From Hyphomicrobiales bacterium (GTDB lineage Bacteria > Pseudomonadota > Alphaproteobacteria > Rhizobiales > Kaistiaceae), in the NCBI GenBank assembly GCA_017305815.1, contig JAFKJZ010000289.1, forward strand, positions 2,118 through 7,619: a DNA stretch of 5,502 bases, given 5' to 3'. The notes under the pieces are model-generated. The model made no database searches and was not told the DNA's origin. It was given only the letters and a program-made list of their open reading frames with translations. Positions 1 through 5,502 of the stretch are shown here, in pieces (position 1 is the first letter of the stretch; every line of letters starts with the position of its first letter). The translations under genes were made by a program, and so were the position numbers.

Positions 1-480
1 GCCGCCGGGCTGGACGAGCCGCAGGGGCGGGTCTTTCGCGCGGCCTGTGATGCCGATCTCGGCGATGAGAGATGCAAGGTCGATCTCGACCTTCCCGCCT
101 TTCGCGGCGAGGGAACGGTCGTCGCCGCGATGGATGGAAGGCGGTTCACCGTCTCGGGGCTGGAGGCTTTCGCGAGCGGATGGTTCGAACGCGGCACGCT
201 GACCTGGACCAGCGGCGCCAATTCGGGCCGCCGCGCCGTGGTGAAGGCGCAGCGCGACGTCGTCGGCGCGCCGACGATCGAGCTCTGGAACGCGATGACC
301 GGCGCGATCGCGCCCGGCGATGCGTTCATCGTCACGGCCGGCTGTGACAAGCGCTTCGGCACCTGCCGCGACAAGTTTGGCAATCGCCTGAACTTTCGCG
401 GCTTTCCGCACATGCCGGGGAATGACTTCGCGCTCGGCTATGCCCGCCAGGGCAACCGCAACAATGGCGGGCGGCTGTAG
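1..480 (+). CDS. DUF2163 / phage BR0599-type tail hub protein (GTA gp13-like), 5' truncated by window edge
   Basis: This is the C-terminal 159 residues of a phage/GTA tail-tip hub protein; the start lies before the window. The reading frame is open from base 1 to the TAG at 478-480. The C-terminal block GCDKRFGTCRDKFGN followed by NFRGFPHMPGND is a hallmark of the DUF2163 C-terminus. Four cysteines are visible, at partial-protein residues 16, 25, 115 and 122. Their pairwise spacings of 9 and 7 match, as far as I recall, the Fe-S ligand spacing of phage lambda gpL, so a bound iron-sulfur cluster is plausible but inferred. In the Rhodobacter capsulatus GTA the equivalent protein forms the ring joining the tail tube to the baseplate. 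Family members are roughly 290 residues long, so about half is missing here. The GTA order gp13-gp14-gp15 supports the call. The C-terminus (RQGNRNNGGRL) looks complete, so the nearby insertion did not cut the gene. Confidence 0.93.
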   Translation, partial: AAGLDEPQGRVFRAACDADLGDERCKVDLDLPAFRGEGTVVAAMDGRRFTVSGLEAFASGWFERGTLTWTSGANSGRRAVVKAQRDVVGAPTIELWNAMTGAIAPGDAFIVTAGCDKRFGTCRDKFGNRLNFRGFPHMPGNDFALGYARQGNRNNGGRL

Positions 481-774
481 CTAGGCCGAGGCGTCGAGCA
501 CGCGCTCCAGTTCGTCGATGGCTGCGAGGCCGTCGCGGATGGCAACGGCGCGCTTTTCCGCGCCGGACGAGGCGCGGCTGACGATCTGCAGGACTTCGAA
601 GCAGCGCGCGGCCGCATCGGTCGCGGCGGCGCCGACGGCCGGCGTCCAGGCGACATGCGACATGGCGATGTCGATGTTGCGGCTGACCTCGTTCTTCTGC
701 GGCCACGCCGTCTCGCGCGTCAGTCCGGTCAGGATTTCGCGCAGGGCGCGCATGTTCTCGGTGTGCCTGGGCAT
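481..774 (-). CDS. Hypothetical 97-residue protein on the opposite strand, between hub and peptidase genes
   Basis: I do not recognise this protein. It starts MPRHTENMRALREILTGLTR and ends ELERVLDASA. The sequence is soluble, has balanced charge, and looks mostly helical, with long Ala/Leu/Glu/Arg stretches in the C-terminal half; no signal peptide or membrane segment is visible. The ATG at 774-772 is chosen because an AAGG lies six bases upstream and the family-like acidic/helical sequence begins there; the frame stays open further upstream but reads as Arg/Pro/Ala-rich noise. A second Met eight residues in is an alternative start. Its TAG (483-481) directly abuts the hub gene's TAG, so the two genes converge with zero spacing. 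A 105-residue frame on the plus strand shares its third codon positions, so GC3 cannot tell them apart; the minus-strand product is preferred because the other is Arg/Ser/Cys-rich and has no coherent start. A gene reversed inside a tail operon suggests a later insertion (inference). Confidence 0.6.
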   Translation of the reverse strand: MPRHTENMRALREILTGLTRETAWPQKNEVSRNIDIAMSHVAWTPAVGAAATDAAARCFEVLQIVSRASSGAEKRAVAIRDGLAAIDELERVLDASA

Positions 775-817
775 GGCGGGCCTTGTCTCGATGAAGCCGG
801 CGGACCGTCGCAGATTC

Positions 818-823
818 GGAAGG
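818..823 (+). promoter_or_regulatory. Shine-Dalgarno of the gp14 peptidase gene
   Basis: GGAAGG lies eight bases before the ATG at 832. This strong site fixes the original peptidase start and shows that the first 11 codons belong to the gene, which makes the frame change downstream a real discontinuity and not a wrongly chosen start. Confidence 0.65.
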
Positions 824-831
824 CGATCGAA

Positions 832-1250
832 ATGACAAACCCGGTCACCCGCCAGGCGATCGTCGGCCCTATCGGCACCAGGCGTCGCTTCGGGGCGTCG
901 GCTGCGATTGCCTCGGCCTCCTGCGCGGCGTCTGGCGCGAGCTCTATGGCGACGAGCCGGAAGAAATGCCGGCCTATACGGCCGACTGGGCCGAGGCGCG
1001 GGGCGGCGACCGGTTTGCAGAGGCTGCCGGCCGCCACATGGCATCTGTCCCGCCCGAGGCGGCGATGACGGGCGACCTGCTGCTGTTCCGATGGCGCGAA
1101 AACCTGCCGGCCAAGCATGCGGCGATCCTGATCGCGCCGGATCGCTTCCTGCACGCGCAGGACGGCGCCGCCGTCGCCACCGCCGCGCTGTCGCCCTGGT
1201 GGCGCCGTCGCGCCGCCTTTGCTTTCTCGTTTCCCGGAGTGACCGACTGA
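832..1250 (+). pseudogene. NlpC/P60-family tail peptidase (GTA gp14-like), frameshifted by an apparent small deletion
   Basis: The family cleaves peptidoglycan peptides and in GTAs sits at the tail tip to breach the recipient wall. Translation from 832 gives MTNPVTRQAIV (832-864), typical of gp14 N-termini. The homologous sequence then continues two bases later in another frame from 867: PYRHQASLRGVGCDCLGLLR, then ELYGDEP, PAYTADWAE and onward to the TGA at 1248-1250. The conserved stretch normally between these parts (about nine residues including a WIGT-like motif) is absent. Loss of 25 nt would explain both the gap and the frame change, and restoring it gives 147 residues, near the usual family length. 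Predicted catalytic Cys (codon 909-911), His (1116-1118) and a further conserved His (1152-1154) are all encoded, but out of frame with the start. As it stands, translation from 832 ends at 1068 after 78 residues. The only in-frame ATG downstream (966) lies after the catalytic Cys. An assembly error remains possible. Confidence 0.85.
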
Positions 1251-4200
1251 TGGCGACCCTCGTCCTGCAGGCGGCCGGCGCCGCGATCGGCGGCCTGTTC
1301 GGCCCCGTCGGCGCGATCCTTGGCGGCGCCGTCGGCGCCATGGCCGGCTACGCGATCGACCAGACGCTCTTCGGCCAGAACATCGAGGGGCCGCGCCTCT
1401 CCGATCTCTCGGTGCAGCGCTCGGAGGAGGGCACGCCGATCGCTCGCGTCTATGGCCGCGCGCGGCTGGCCGGGCAGGTGATCTGGGCGACGCGGTTCCA
1501 GGAGGTGAAGCACGAGGAGGGCGGCAAGGCCGGCCCGACCATCACCACCTACTCCTACTACGCGAACTTCGCCGTCGGGATCTGCGAGGGGCCGATCTCG
1601 CGCATCGGTCGCGTCTGGGCCGATGGCGAGCTGATCGACCTCGCCGATCTGCACCACCGCGTCTATCTCGGCGGCGAGACCCAGGCGGCCGACAGCCTGA
1701 TCGAAGCCAAGCAGGGCGCAATCGGCGCGCCCGCCTATCGCGGCACGGCGATGGTGGTGTTCGAGCGGATGCCGGTCGGCGATTTTGGAAACCGCCTGCC
1801 GCAGCTCGCCTTCGAGGTCTTCCGACCGGTCGGCGGCGTCGAGGACGAGATCCGCGCCGTCGTCATCATCCCCGGCGCATCGGAATTCGCCTATGATCCG
1901 CTGCCTGTCTACACGTCACGCGGCCCCGGCCGCCGCGTCACGATAAACCGCCATGTCGATGGCGCGCGGACCGACTGGGAAGCCTCGATCGACGAATTGC
2001 AGTCGCTTTGCCCCAATCTCGGGCGAGCGGCGCTCGCCGTCTCCTGGTTCGGCGACGACCTGCGTGCCGGCCATTGCACCGTCTCGCCCCGCGTCGAGGA
2101 TCATTTGACGATCACCAGCCCGACCACCTGGCGCGTCGCCGGGCTGAACCGGAGCGCGGCGCGGGCGGTGAGCCGGATCGACGACCGTCCGGCCTTCGGC
2201 GGCACGCCGTCCGACGCGAGCGTGATCCGCGCCATCCGCGACCTGAAGGCGCGTGGCATCGCGGTCACTTTCTATCCCTTCCTGATGATGGATATTCCGG
2301 CCGAGAACGAGCTGCCGCATCCCTGGTGGGATGCGATCCAGCCGGCCTATCCCTGGCGCGGCGAGATCACCGCCTCGATCGCGCCGGGTAGGGTCGGCAC
2401 GCCGGACCAGACCGCGGCGGCGGCGACCGAGATCGCGAGTTTCGTCGGGACGGCGGCGCGGACGGATTTCTCCGTCTCGGGCGGAGCGGTGCACTACTCC
2501 GGCCCCGATGAATGGACCTATCGGCGCATGGTCCTGCACGCCGCAAACCTCTGCAAGGCAGCCGGCGGCGTCGATGCCTTTCTCGTTGGTTCCGAACTCC
2601 GCGGCCTGACGACGCTCCGCTCCGACGCCTCGACCTATCCGTTTGTGGCGGCGCTGCGGGCGCTTGCCGCCGACGTACGGGTCATCCTGCCGACGGCGAA
2701 GATTACCTATGCCGCCGACTGGAGCGAGTATTTCGGTCACCAGCCGGCCGATGGTTCGGGTGACGTGCATTTCCATCTTGATCCGCTCTGGGCCGATGAT
2801 GCCATCGACGCCATCGGCATCGACAGCTATGTGCCACTCTCCGACTGGCGCGACGGCTACGACCATCTCGACGCGGCGGAAAGCGAGAGCGGCCGCGACG
2901 TCGACTATCTCCGCGCCAACATCGCCGGCGGCGAGGGTTTTGACTGGTACTATGCCAGCGACGCCGACCGGCTGGCGCAGGTCCGCTCGCCGATCAGCGA
3001 TGGCGGCGCTGGCAAGCCCTGGGTGTTCCGCTACAAGGATCTCGTGAACTGGTGGTCGAACCACCATTTCGACCGGCCGGGCGGCGTCGAGGCGTCGACG
3101 GCGACCGCGTGGACGCCGAAATCGAAGCCGATCTGGTTCACCGAGATCGGCTGCGCCGCGATCGACAAGGGCGCCAACGAGCCGAATATCTTTCCCGATC
3201 CCAAAGTGGGCGGCGCACGACTGCCGCATTTCTCCAATGGCAGCCGCGACCCGCTGATGCAGGAGCGGTTCCTGACCGCCGTGCTCGGCTACTGGGATCC
3301 GGCCTCGCCCGATTTCGTCGCGACGAACAATCCCGCCTCCGACGTCTACCTCGGCCGGATGGTGGATCCCGCGCGCAGCTATGTCTGGTCCTGGGACGCG
3401 CGGCCTTTTCCGGCCTTTCCGCAATTGACCGATGTCTGGTCGGATGGAGGCAACTGGGAGACCGGGCACTGGCTGAACGGACGGCTCGGCAACCTGACCA
3501 CCATTCGCCTGGTCGAGCGCATCCTCCGGGACTACGGCTTCGAGCCCTACCGGATCGGCGATCTCGATGGCTCGGTCGATGGCTTCGTCATCGCGCGTCT
3601 CGGCTCGGCGCGGCAGGCGCTTCAGGGCCTTGCCGAGGCGCTCGGCTTCGAGGCGGCGGAAGCGGGCGACGTCGTTCGTTTCGTCCGGCGCGGCCTGCCA
3701 CGGCTGGCGCTGACGCCTGCCGACCTGGTCGAGGAGGGCGAGCAGCCGCTTCTCGTTATCCGCCGTGCTCAGGAAACCGAACTGCCGGCCGAGCTCGCCT
3801 TCGGCTTCATCGACGGCGCGAGCGATTATCGCGACCGCGTCGTCGCCTCGCGCCGGCTGGAGGCGGCGGGGCATCGGCAGGCGACGCTTACGACTGGCAT
3901 CGTCACCGACGATGCGCTCGCCGTCGCCTTGGCCGATCAGCGCCTGCAGGAAATCTGGGATGGCCGCGAGACCGTGTCGCTGGCGCTGACCGATCGCCGC
4001 CTCGCCATCGAGCCGGCCGATGTCGTCACGCTGCTCCGGCCCGACGGCCCGACGAGCTTTCGCGTCACGAAGGTCGAGGACGGGCTGGCGCGGCGGATCG
4101 AGGGGCGGACCGTCGATCCGTTCGGCGCGCCGGTGCCGGCAGGAAGCCTCACCGGCGGCACGCCGGAATGGTCGGCCGATCCCGGCCCGCCGGACGTCGT

Positions 4201-5038
4201 CGTGCTGGATCTGCCGTCCCTGACCGGCACCGAGGCGGTCGCGGCGCGCATCGCCGTTTTCGCCGACCCTTGGCCGGGGCCGTTCGGCATTTCGATCGGG
4301 TCCGAGGCTGCCGGCTTCCCGCTGCGACAGATCGCGCCGCAGGCCGCGACGCTAGGCTCCATCGCCGCCGCCGTGCCGCCGGGGCCGGTCGGTCGCTGGG
4401 ACCTTGCCACGACGCTTGATGTCGCCATGCCGGTCGGGGCGCTGGCCGCCCTGCCGGACGAGGCGGTGCTGAACGGCCGCAACCTGGCTGCGATCGGCAA
4501 CGCGGCGGACGGCTTTGAAGTCATCCAGTTCCGCGCCGCCGAGCTTGTCGGCGACGGCCAATGGCGCGTCTCCGGCCTGCTGCGCGGGCAGGGCGGCACG
4601 TCGGATCTGGCCGCACGCGGTCATGCAGGCGGCGCGCGCTTCGTCCTGATCGATGTGGCGACACGCCTGCTCGACCTTGCGCCGGCGGAACTCGGCCTGA
4701 CCCGCGCCCTGCGCGTCGGGCCGCTGGCGATCGCCTACGACCCGGATCGCTTCACGACGCAGGACTTCACCGTCGCCGGTCGCTGGCTGCTTCCCTTCGC
4801 GCCGGTTCATCTCCGCGGGCGCCGCGATGCGGCGGGCGATGTCGCGCTCACCTGGATCAGACAGACGCGGACCGGCGGCGATAGCTGGGACGTCGTCGAA
4901 GTGCCGCTCGGCGAGGCGGCTGCTGGAGACCTCGCGGCGGCGCTGAGCGCGCCGGATGCTGCCTTCACCGTCCGCGTCCGCCAGCTGAGCGCCACGGCGG
5001 GGCCGGGCATCGCAACGGAGATTGTCGTCCATGGCTGA
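1250..5038 (+). CDS. GTA gp15-like baseplate multidomain protein ('megatron') with glycoside-hydrolase-like TIM barrel, 1262 aa
   Basis: This is the large tail-tip/baseplate protein of GTAs and related siphoviruses; at 1262 residues it is near the roughly 1300 typical of the family. Residues 1-45 are hydrophobic and Gly/Ala-rich with glycine-zipper spacing. Residues about 50-210 (DLSVQRSEEGTPIARVYGRA, then NRLPQLAFEVFRPVGG) resemble the hub-like N-terminal domain. Residues about 310-730 carry the GTA_TIM (PF13547-like) barrel, with carboxylates placed as in clan GH-A enzymes: E449 in FLVGSELRGL and E632 in IWFTEIGCAA, plus D525 in IGIDSYVPL. Residues about 780-950 fit the Phage-tail_3 (PF13550-like) domain, and about 1010-1262 form the C-terminal region ending TEIVVHG. 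The frame is open far upstream of 1250, but the ATG at 1250 is chosen because MATLVLQ is the usual family start and GGAG lies ten bases before it. The ATG overlaps the peptidase TGA by one base, which suggests translational coupling. Enzymatic activity of the barrel is inferred, not shown. Confidence 0.95.
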   Translation: MATLVLQAAGAAIGGLFGPVGAILGGAVGAMAGYAIDQTLFGQNIEGPRLSDLSVQRSEEGTPIARVYGRARLAGQVIWATRFQEVKHEEGGKAGPTITTYSYYANFAVGICEGPISRIGRVWADGELIDLADLHHRVYLGGETQAADSLIEAKQGAIGAPAYRGTAMVVFERMPVGDFGNRLPQLAFEVFRPVGGVEDEIRAVVIIPGASEFAYDPLPVYTSRGPGRRVTINRHVDGARTDWEASIDELQSLCPNLGRAALAVSWFGDDLRAGHCTVSPRVEDHLTITSPTTWRVAGLNRSAARAVSRIDDRPAFGGTPSDASVIRAIRDLKARGIAVTFYPFLMMDIPAENELPHPWWDAIQPAYPWRGEITASIAPGRVGTPDQTAAAATEIASFVGTAARTDFSVSGGAVHYSGPDEWTYRRMVLHAANLCKAAGGVDAFLVGSELRGLTTLRSDASTYPFVAALRALAADVRVILPTAKITYAADWSEYFGHQPADGSGDVHFHLDPLWADDAIDAIGIDSYVPLSDWRDGYDHLDAAESESGRDVDYLRANIAGGEGFDWYYASDADRLAQVRSPISDGGAGKPWVFRYKDLVNWWSNHHFDRPGGVEASTATAWTPKSKPIWFTEIGCAAIDKGANEPNIFPDPKVGGARLPHFSNGSRDPLMQERFLTAVLGYWDPASPDFVATNNPASDVYLGRMVDPARSYVWSWDARPFPAFPQLTDVWSDGGNWETGHWLNGRLGNLTTIRLVERILRDYGFEPYRIGDLDGSVDGFVIARLGSARQALQGLAEALGFEAAEAGDVVRFVRRGLPRLALTPADLVEEGEQPLLVIRRAQETELPAELAFGFIDGASDYRDRVVASRRLEAAGHRQATLTTGIVTDDALAVALADQRLQEIWDGRETVSLALTDRRLAIEPADVVTLLRPDGPTSFRVTKVEDGLARRIEGRTVDPFGAPVPAGSLTGGTPEWSADPGPPDVVVLDLPSLTGTEAVAARIAVFADPWPGPFGISIGSEAAGFPLRQIAPQAATLGSIAAAVPPGPVGRWDLATTLDVAMPVGALAALPDEAVLNGRNLAAIGNAADGFEVIQFRAAELVGDGQWRVSGLLRGQGGTSDLAARGHAGGARFVLIDVATRLLDLAPAELGLTRALRVGPLAIAYDPDRFTTQDFTVAGRWLLPFAPVHLRGRRDAAGDVALTWIRQTRTGGDSWDVVEVPLGEAAAGDLAAALSAPDAAFTVRVRQLSATAGPGIATEIVVHG

Positions 5039-5369
5039 GCAGACCGCGCATCTTGCGCTGCCCTATCTCGCGCCGTCGCAGGCGCAGAAGCACGTCACCT
5101 ACAACGAGGCGCTGCGCCGTCTCGACGGGCTGGTCCAACTCGCGGTCGAAGCCGTGGATGCGGTGACGCCGCCGGGCGCGCCGGTCGAGGGCGAGCGCCA
5201 TCTGCTCGGGCTGAGCCCGACCGGCGACTGGGCCGGGCAGGGCGGCGACCTCGCCGTTTATGCCGATGGCGCCTGGTGGTTCGCGACACCCGAGATCGGC
5301 TGGATCGTTTTTGACAAGGCGAGCGAGACGCTGCTCGTGTTGAAGGCGGCGGGCTGGACGAGCGTGTGA
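5031..5369 (+). CDS. DUF2793 domain-containing protein, 112 aa
   Basis: The protein begins MAEQTAHLALPYLAPSQAQK, a clear DUF2793 signature (LPYLAPSQAQKHVTYNEAL at about residues 9-27), followed by AGQGGDLAVYADGAWWFATP and GWIVFDKA. DUF2793 is common in alphaproteobacterial prophage and GTA-like loci, usually beside the large tail-tip protein, and is thought to belong to tail fibre or receptor-contact proteins; its exact role is not known. The ATG at 5031 is preferred over a TTG at 5022 because GGAG at 5017-5020 is ten bases from the ATG and too close to the TTG. It overlaps the end of the megatron gene by eight bases, so it is probably the last gene of the same transcript. Many DUF2793 proteins carry an added C-terminal domain; this one ends soon after the domain (AAGWTSV), with no sign of a frameshift in the last codons. 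Confidence 0.9.
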   Translation: MAEQTAHLALPYLAPSQAQKHVTYNEALRRLDGLVQLAVEAVDAVTPPGAPVEGERHLLGLSPTGDWAGQGGDLAVYADGAWWFATPEIGWIVFDKASETLLVLKAAGWTSV

Positions 5370-5418
5370 CGGCGGTCTCACTAACCAGCCTTATCCAGGA
5401 AGCAAGACCCTCACCCAA

Positions 5419-5442
5419 CCCTCTCCCGCAAGCGGGCGAGGG
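5419..5442. repeat. Hairpin 1 of the intergenic repeat; possible transcription end for the tail operon
   Basis: Arms ccctctcccgc (5419-5429) and gcgggcgaggg (5432-5442) form an 11-bp stem with a single T-C mismatch and a two-base AA tip. It starts 50 bases after the DUF2793 stop, so it could end the transcript or protect its 3' end. No T-run follows it, so it is not a standard intrinsic terminator. Confidence 0.6.
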
Positions 5443-5470
5443 CTTCAGGCCGGAGACCGCCCTTGCTTCT

Positions 5471-5494
5471 CCCTCTCCCGTTCACGGGAGAGGG
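5471..5494. repeat. Hairpin 2 of the intergenic repeat
   Basis: Arms ccctctcccg (5471-5480) and cgggagaggg (5485-5494) are a perfect 10-bp inverted repeat around the loop TTCA. The left arm repeats the left arm of hairpin 1 exactly (5419-5428). The perfect pairing suggests the stem is maintained or recently copied. No T-run follows on either strand. Confidence 0.7.
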
Positions 5495-5502
5495 TTGGGG
5501 TG

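Larger units (their letters stand above)
5412..5502. repeat. GC-rich palindromic intergenic repeat, probably dispersed, cut by the window end
   Basis: Downstream of the last gene the sequence is non-coding and built from CCCTCTCCC-type units. The outer arms pair: 5412-5427 (cacccaaccctctccc) against 5486-5502 (gggagagggttggggtg), with one bulged base. Two smaller hairpins lie inside. Such CCCTCACCC...CCCTCTCCC elements are, from general knowledge, scattered in intergenic spaces of many Rhizobiales genomes. Whether this one continues past the window cannot be seen. Confidence 0.75.

Noticed and set aside
518..835. 105-codon plus-strand frame opposite the small minus-strand gene
   Set aside because: Composition is Arg/Ser/Ala/Cys-rich without recognisable motif or convincing ribosome site; it shares third codon positions with the minus-strand gene, which explains its GC3. 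Some doubt remains.
864..870. Programmed ribosomal frameshift joining the two halves of the peptidase
   Set aside because: No slippery heptamer or following stem is evident, and a frameshift would not restore the missing conserved nine-residue segment.
908..1249. In-frame upstream extension of the megatron gene by 114 codons
   Set aside because: It overlaps the peptidase coding sequence out of frame, reads as Arg/Pro-rich noise, and would start at TTG; the ATG at 1250 has a GGAG and the family-typical N-terminus.
966..1250. A 94-residue protein starting at ATG 966 as a complete gene
   Set aside because: It is the C-terminal part of the peptidase; it lacks the catalytic Cys, and clear homologous sequence in the same frame begins at 867 upstream of this ATG.
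1916..3874. 652-codon open frame on the minus strand
   Set aside because: It lies wholly inside the megatron gene, is Arg/Ala/Gly-rich, lacks family motifs, and is the expected antisense shadow of GC-rich coding sequence.
3052..4419. 455-codon plus-strand frame inside the megatron gene
   Set aside because: Arg-rich out-of-frame shadow with no motif; the megatron frame is intact through the whole region.

Overview
The window is GC-rich, and its gene content points to an alphaproteobacterium, most likely of the Rhizobiales/Hyphomicrobiales. It holds the 3' end of a gene transfer agent (GTA)-like or siphovirus-type tail module, in the order seen in the Rhodobacter capsulatus GTA: gp13 (DUF2163 hub), gp14 (NlpC/P60 peptidase), gp15 (the very large TIM-barrel baseplate protein 'megatron'). 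A DUF2793 gene follows. Order assignments rest on protein motifs read by eye; no database search was run.

Layout. Positions 1-480 carry the C-terminal 159 residues of the hub protein, with four cysteines spaced like the Fe-S ligands of lambda-type tail-tip proteins. Positions 481-774 on the minus strand encode an unrecognised 97-residue protein whose stop codon abuts the hub stop. Positions 775-831 form a short gap between that gene and gp14, which point away from each other. Positions 832-1250 are the gp14 peptidase, which appears broken: a normal start and Shine-Dalgarno are followed after 11 codons by a jump into another frame, best explained by a deletion of about 25 nt. Positions 1250-5038 are an intact 1262-residue gp15. 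Positions 5031-5369 are a short DUF2793 protein. Positions 5370-5502 are non-coding and contain a palindromic GC-rich repeat that runs to the window edge.

How the genes work together. In the GTA family the hub, peptidase and megatron form the tail tip and baseplate, which contact the recipient cell and open its peptidoglycan for DNA delivery. Here the plus-strand genes are tightly packed (1-nt overlap of gp14 and gp15, 8-nt overlap of gp15 and DUF2793), so they are probably co-transcribed. The main surprises are the opposite-strand gene wedged between gp13 and gp14 and the frameshifted peptidase beside it. If real, the lesion would leave a particle with an intact hub and baseplate but without its usual cell-wall hydrolase, unless a copy elsewhere substitutes.
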